Source of the DNA: an uncultured Chromatiaceae bacterium
GTDB lineage: Bacteria; Pseudomonadota; Gammaproteobacteria; Enterobacterales; Alteromonadaceae
Direction of reading: 5' to 3'
Assembly (NCBI GenBank): GCA_946482325.1
Contig: CAMLRA010000181.1
Location: forward strand, 1 to 7,686
Length of the DNA: 7,686 nt
Shown here in pieces: positions 6,324 through 7,686 of the stretch. The first letter of the stretch is position 1; every line of letters begins with the position of its first letter. Both the position numbers and the translations under genes were made by a program. The notes under the pieces are model-generated. The model made no database searches. It was not told the origin of the DNA and worked only from the letters and a program-made list of their open reading frames with translations.

Positions 6324-7064
6324 ATGACAGTCCGTCGTCCGTTAATAGCTGCAAACTGGAAAATGAATGGCGACCGTGAGCTGGTCAAGACTATGGCTGC
6401 CACGCTGCAAGGTATCAACAGCTCTCATGAAATTCTGATCTGTCCACCTGTAATCTTTCTGTCTGACTTTCCGAAATCGTCGCAATATCGACTGGGTGCT
6501 CAAAATGTCAGCAGTGAGAAGTCGGGTGCCTTCACAGGTGAAATAAGTGCTGATATGATTCGCGCCGCCGGAGCCGAGTATGTGATTCTCGGGCATAGCG
6601 AAAGACGCAGTCTATTTGCTGAAACTGACGCAACTGTGTTGCACAAAGCACAGCAGGCTTTGAGGGTTGGGATTACGCCAATTATTTGTTTTGGCGAGAC
6701 TTTATCCGAAAGGCAGCAAGAAAAAACCATGTGGGTTCTTGCACAGCATTTAGATGCAGTGTATGCTGCGCACCCTGATTTGCTGGCTGATACTGTGATT
6801 GCTTATGAACCCATCTGGGCCATCGGCAGCGGCTTGACAGCAACGCCTGAACAAGCCCAGCAAGTGCATGCGTTCATCAGGCAACACCTGGCACGCATCA
6901 ATCCTGATGCTGCTGAGAAGGTCAGAATTTTATATGGTGGCAGTGTCAATGCCGACAACTGGCCGACACTGTTTAGCCAACCAGACATCGATGGTGCACT
7001 GGTCGGCGGAGCAAGTTTAAAACCAGCAGAGTTTGCTGCAATTTGCCGGATGGCAAAGGAATAA
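6324..7064 (+). CDS. tpiA: Triosephosphate isomerase TpiA
   Basis: TpiA interconverts dihydroxyacetone phosphate and glyceraldehyde-3-phosphate in glycolysis and gluconeogenesis, as a cytoplasmic dimer. The 246 residues (E. coli 255) form a TIM barrel with all catalytic residues. NWKMNG holds N11 and K13, GHSERR holds the catalytic H91, AYEPIWAIGSG holds the general base E162 and the start of flexible loop 6, and YGGS is at 204-207. GALVGGASL near the C-terminus completes the phosphate site. GGGAG at 6314-6318 lies five bases before the ATG at 6324. The secG start is two bases after the stop, so the two are cotranscribed. In E. coli tpiA is elsewhere; here it separates glmM and secG. Confidence 0.98.
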   Translation: MTVRRPLIAANWKMNGDRELVKTMAATLQGINSSHEILICPPVIFLSDFPKSSQYRLGAQNVSSEKSGAFTGEISADMIRAAGAEYVILGHSERRSLFAETDATVLHKAQQALRVGITPIICFGETLSERQQEKTMWVLAQHLDAVYAAHPDLLADTVIAYEPIWAIGSGLTATPEQAQQVHAFIRQHLARINPDAAEKVRILYGGSVNADNWPTLFSQPDIDGALVGGASLKPAEFAAICRMAKE

Positions 7065-7066
7065 AG

Positions 7067-7411
7067 ATGTACGAAATTATCATCGTCTTATACGCAATTG
7101 TCGCGCTGGCAATTATCGGTCTGGTGCTTATCCAGCACGGCAAAGGCGCAGATATGGGTGCGTCATTCGGCGCGGGTGCTTCGGCAACAATTTTCGGTTC
7201 AGCTGGTCGCGGAAATTTCCTGACCCGTTCAACCACAGTCTTAGCGGTTTTATTTTTTGTGTTGAGCCTGATTTTAGGTAACTACAACACTACTCATATT
7301 CAGAAGAAATCTGAATTTGAAAACATCACGGCGCCAGCAGCTGCAGAAACTGCACCTGTAAAGCCTGAAGAGAAAAAAGAAGCTGCTAAAGATATCCCGG
7401 TCGGTAACTAA
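7067..7411 (+). CDS. secG: Sec translocon auxiliary subunit SecG
   Basis: SecG is the small third subunit of the SecYEG channel and improves SecA-driven protein export. The 114 residues (E. coli 110) have two membrane segments (about 3-22 and 55-72). They are joined by the conserved cytoplasmic loop QHGKGADMGASFGAGASAT (23-41) and GNFLTR (49-54). The tail from about residue 74 is charged and rich in Ala, Lys and Glu, as in other SecG proteins. I chose the ATG at 7067, which follows AAAGGA (7055-7060) at six bases and gives MYEIIIVLYAIV, aligning with E. coli. An in-frame ATG at 7043 inside tpiA adds eight unrelated residues. The gene is joined tightly to tpiA and is followed by tRNA-Leu after 24 bases. 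Confidence 0.96.
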   Translation: MYEIIIVLYAIVALAIIGLVLIQHGKGADMGASFGAGASATIFGSAGRGNFLTRSTTVLAVLFFVLSLILGNYNTTHIQKKSEFENITAPAAAETAPVKPEEKKEAAKDIPVGN

Positions 7412-7435
7412 TCCCCGGAATACCCTCTGAATAAT

Positions 7436-7519
7436 GCCGAGATGGTGAAATTGGTATACACGCTACCTTGAGGTGGTAGTGCCCTAGGCGTGCGGGTTCG
7501 AGTCCCGCTCTCGGCACCA
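7436..7519 (+). tRNA. leuU: tRNA-Leu, anticodon GAG
   Basis: This is a complete class II tRNA. The acceptor stem GCCGAGA (7436-7442) pairs perfectly with TCTCGGC (7509-7515), with discriminator A and encoded CCA at 7517-7519. The anticodon stem is CTACC/GGTAG (7463-7467 and 7475-7479), with GAG at 7470-7472 reading CUC and CUU. The long variable arm GCC-CTA-GGC (7481-7489) is typical of leucine tRNAs. The T arm is GCGGG/CCCGC (7492-7496 and 7504-7508). With only 24 bases to secG and no promoter in that gap, it is probably processed from the secG transcript. Its sequence and position match E. coli leuU. Confidence 0.97.
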
Positions 7520-7555
7520 ATTCTTGTCATTGCCGTTGCTCAAATATGGTGATGA

Positions 7556-7582
7556 TGCAGTGAAACTCAGCCAGACACTGCA
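7556..7582. repeat. Inverted repeat between the two tRNA genes
   Basis: TGCAGTG (7556-7562) pairs perfectly with CACTGCA (7576-7582) over a 13-base loop. There is no T-run after it, so it does not look like an intrinsic terminator. CACTG could instead pair with CAGTG at 7601-7605. It may be a 3'-end structure of the secG-tRNA transcript or a protein site upstream of the next promoter. Confidence 0.35.
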
Positions 7583-7592
7583 AAACAATATG

Positions 7593-7628
7593 TTGCGATA
7601 CAGTGGTCTCCACTATATAATGCACGCC
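7593..7628 (+). promoter_or_regulatory. Strong sigma-70 promoter for the tRNA-fMet (rimP-nusA) operon
   Basis: TTGCGA (7593-7598) and a perfect TATAAT (7616-7621) are separated by exactly 17 bases. The discriminator after the -10 is GC-rich (GCACGCC), a feature linked to stringent control of stable-RNA promoters. The start would be near 7628, ten bases before the tRNA. The spacer contains AGTGG-TCT-CCACT (7602-7614), an inverted repeat. Confidence 0.8.
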
Positions 7629-7637
7629 AGTTACGGA

Positions 7638-7686
<49 letters not shown>

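Overview
The window is a housekeeping segment of a gammaproteobacterial chromosome. Gene content, gene order and protein sequences closely follow the E. coli greA - yhbY - rlmE - ftsH - folP - glmM - secG - tRNA-Leu - tRNA-fMet block. One difference from E. coli is that tpiA sits between glmM and secG, an arrangement I recall from Pseudomonas- and Shewanella-type genomes. Base composition is moderate. The encoded proteins resemble enteric, Aeromonas and Alteromonadales-type homologues, but I cannot name a genus from sequence alone.

Left part (1-962): the 3' end of greA is followed by a UUCG-loop terminator. Next comes a 142-residue protein of unknown function (306-734), with an unusual pair of overlapping inverted repeats upstream. 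After its stop codon lies a tandem array of a 76-77 bp cassette. Each copy begins with a terminator-like hairpin; there are two full copies and a third hairpin, which faces the convergent yhbY gene.

Centre (963-6174): yhbY (minus) and rlmE (plus) are divergent and both act in large ribosomal subunit assembly. rlmE runs into ftsH, the membrane AAA+ protease, which has a UUG start matched by a well-placed Shine-Dalgarno sequence. A strong terminator follows ftsH. folP (folate synthesis) and glmM (amino-sugar and cell-wall precursor synthesis) follow, coupled by an ATGA overlap.

Right part (6175-7686): a 149-bp gap holds interleaved inverted repeats, a long terminator-like hairpin and a probable promoter. 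Then come tpiA (glycolysis), secG (translocon subunit, 2 nt downstream of tpiA) and a complete tRNA-Leu(GAG). A well-formed sigma-70 promoter precedes the 5' portion of initiator tRNA-fMet, which is cut by the window end; in E. coli this tRNA heads the rimP-nusA-infB operon.

I see no mobile element, CRISPR array, phage gene or defence system, and no evidence for a new multi-gene system. The items most worth a second look are the tandem terminator cassette, the unknown 306-734 gene with its palindromic control region, and the structured glmM-tpiA gap.
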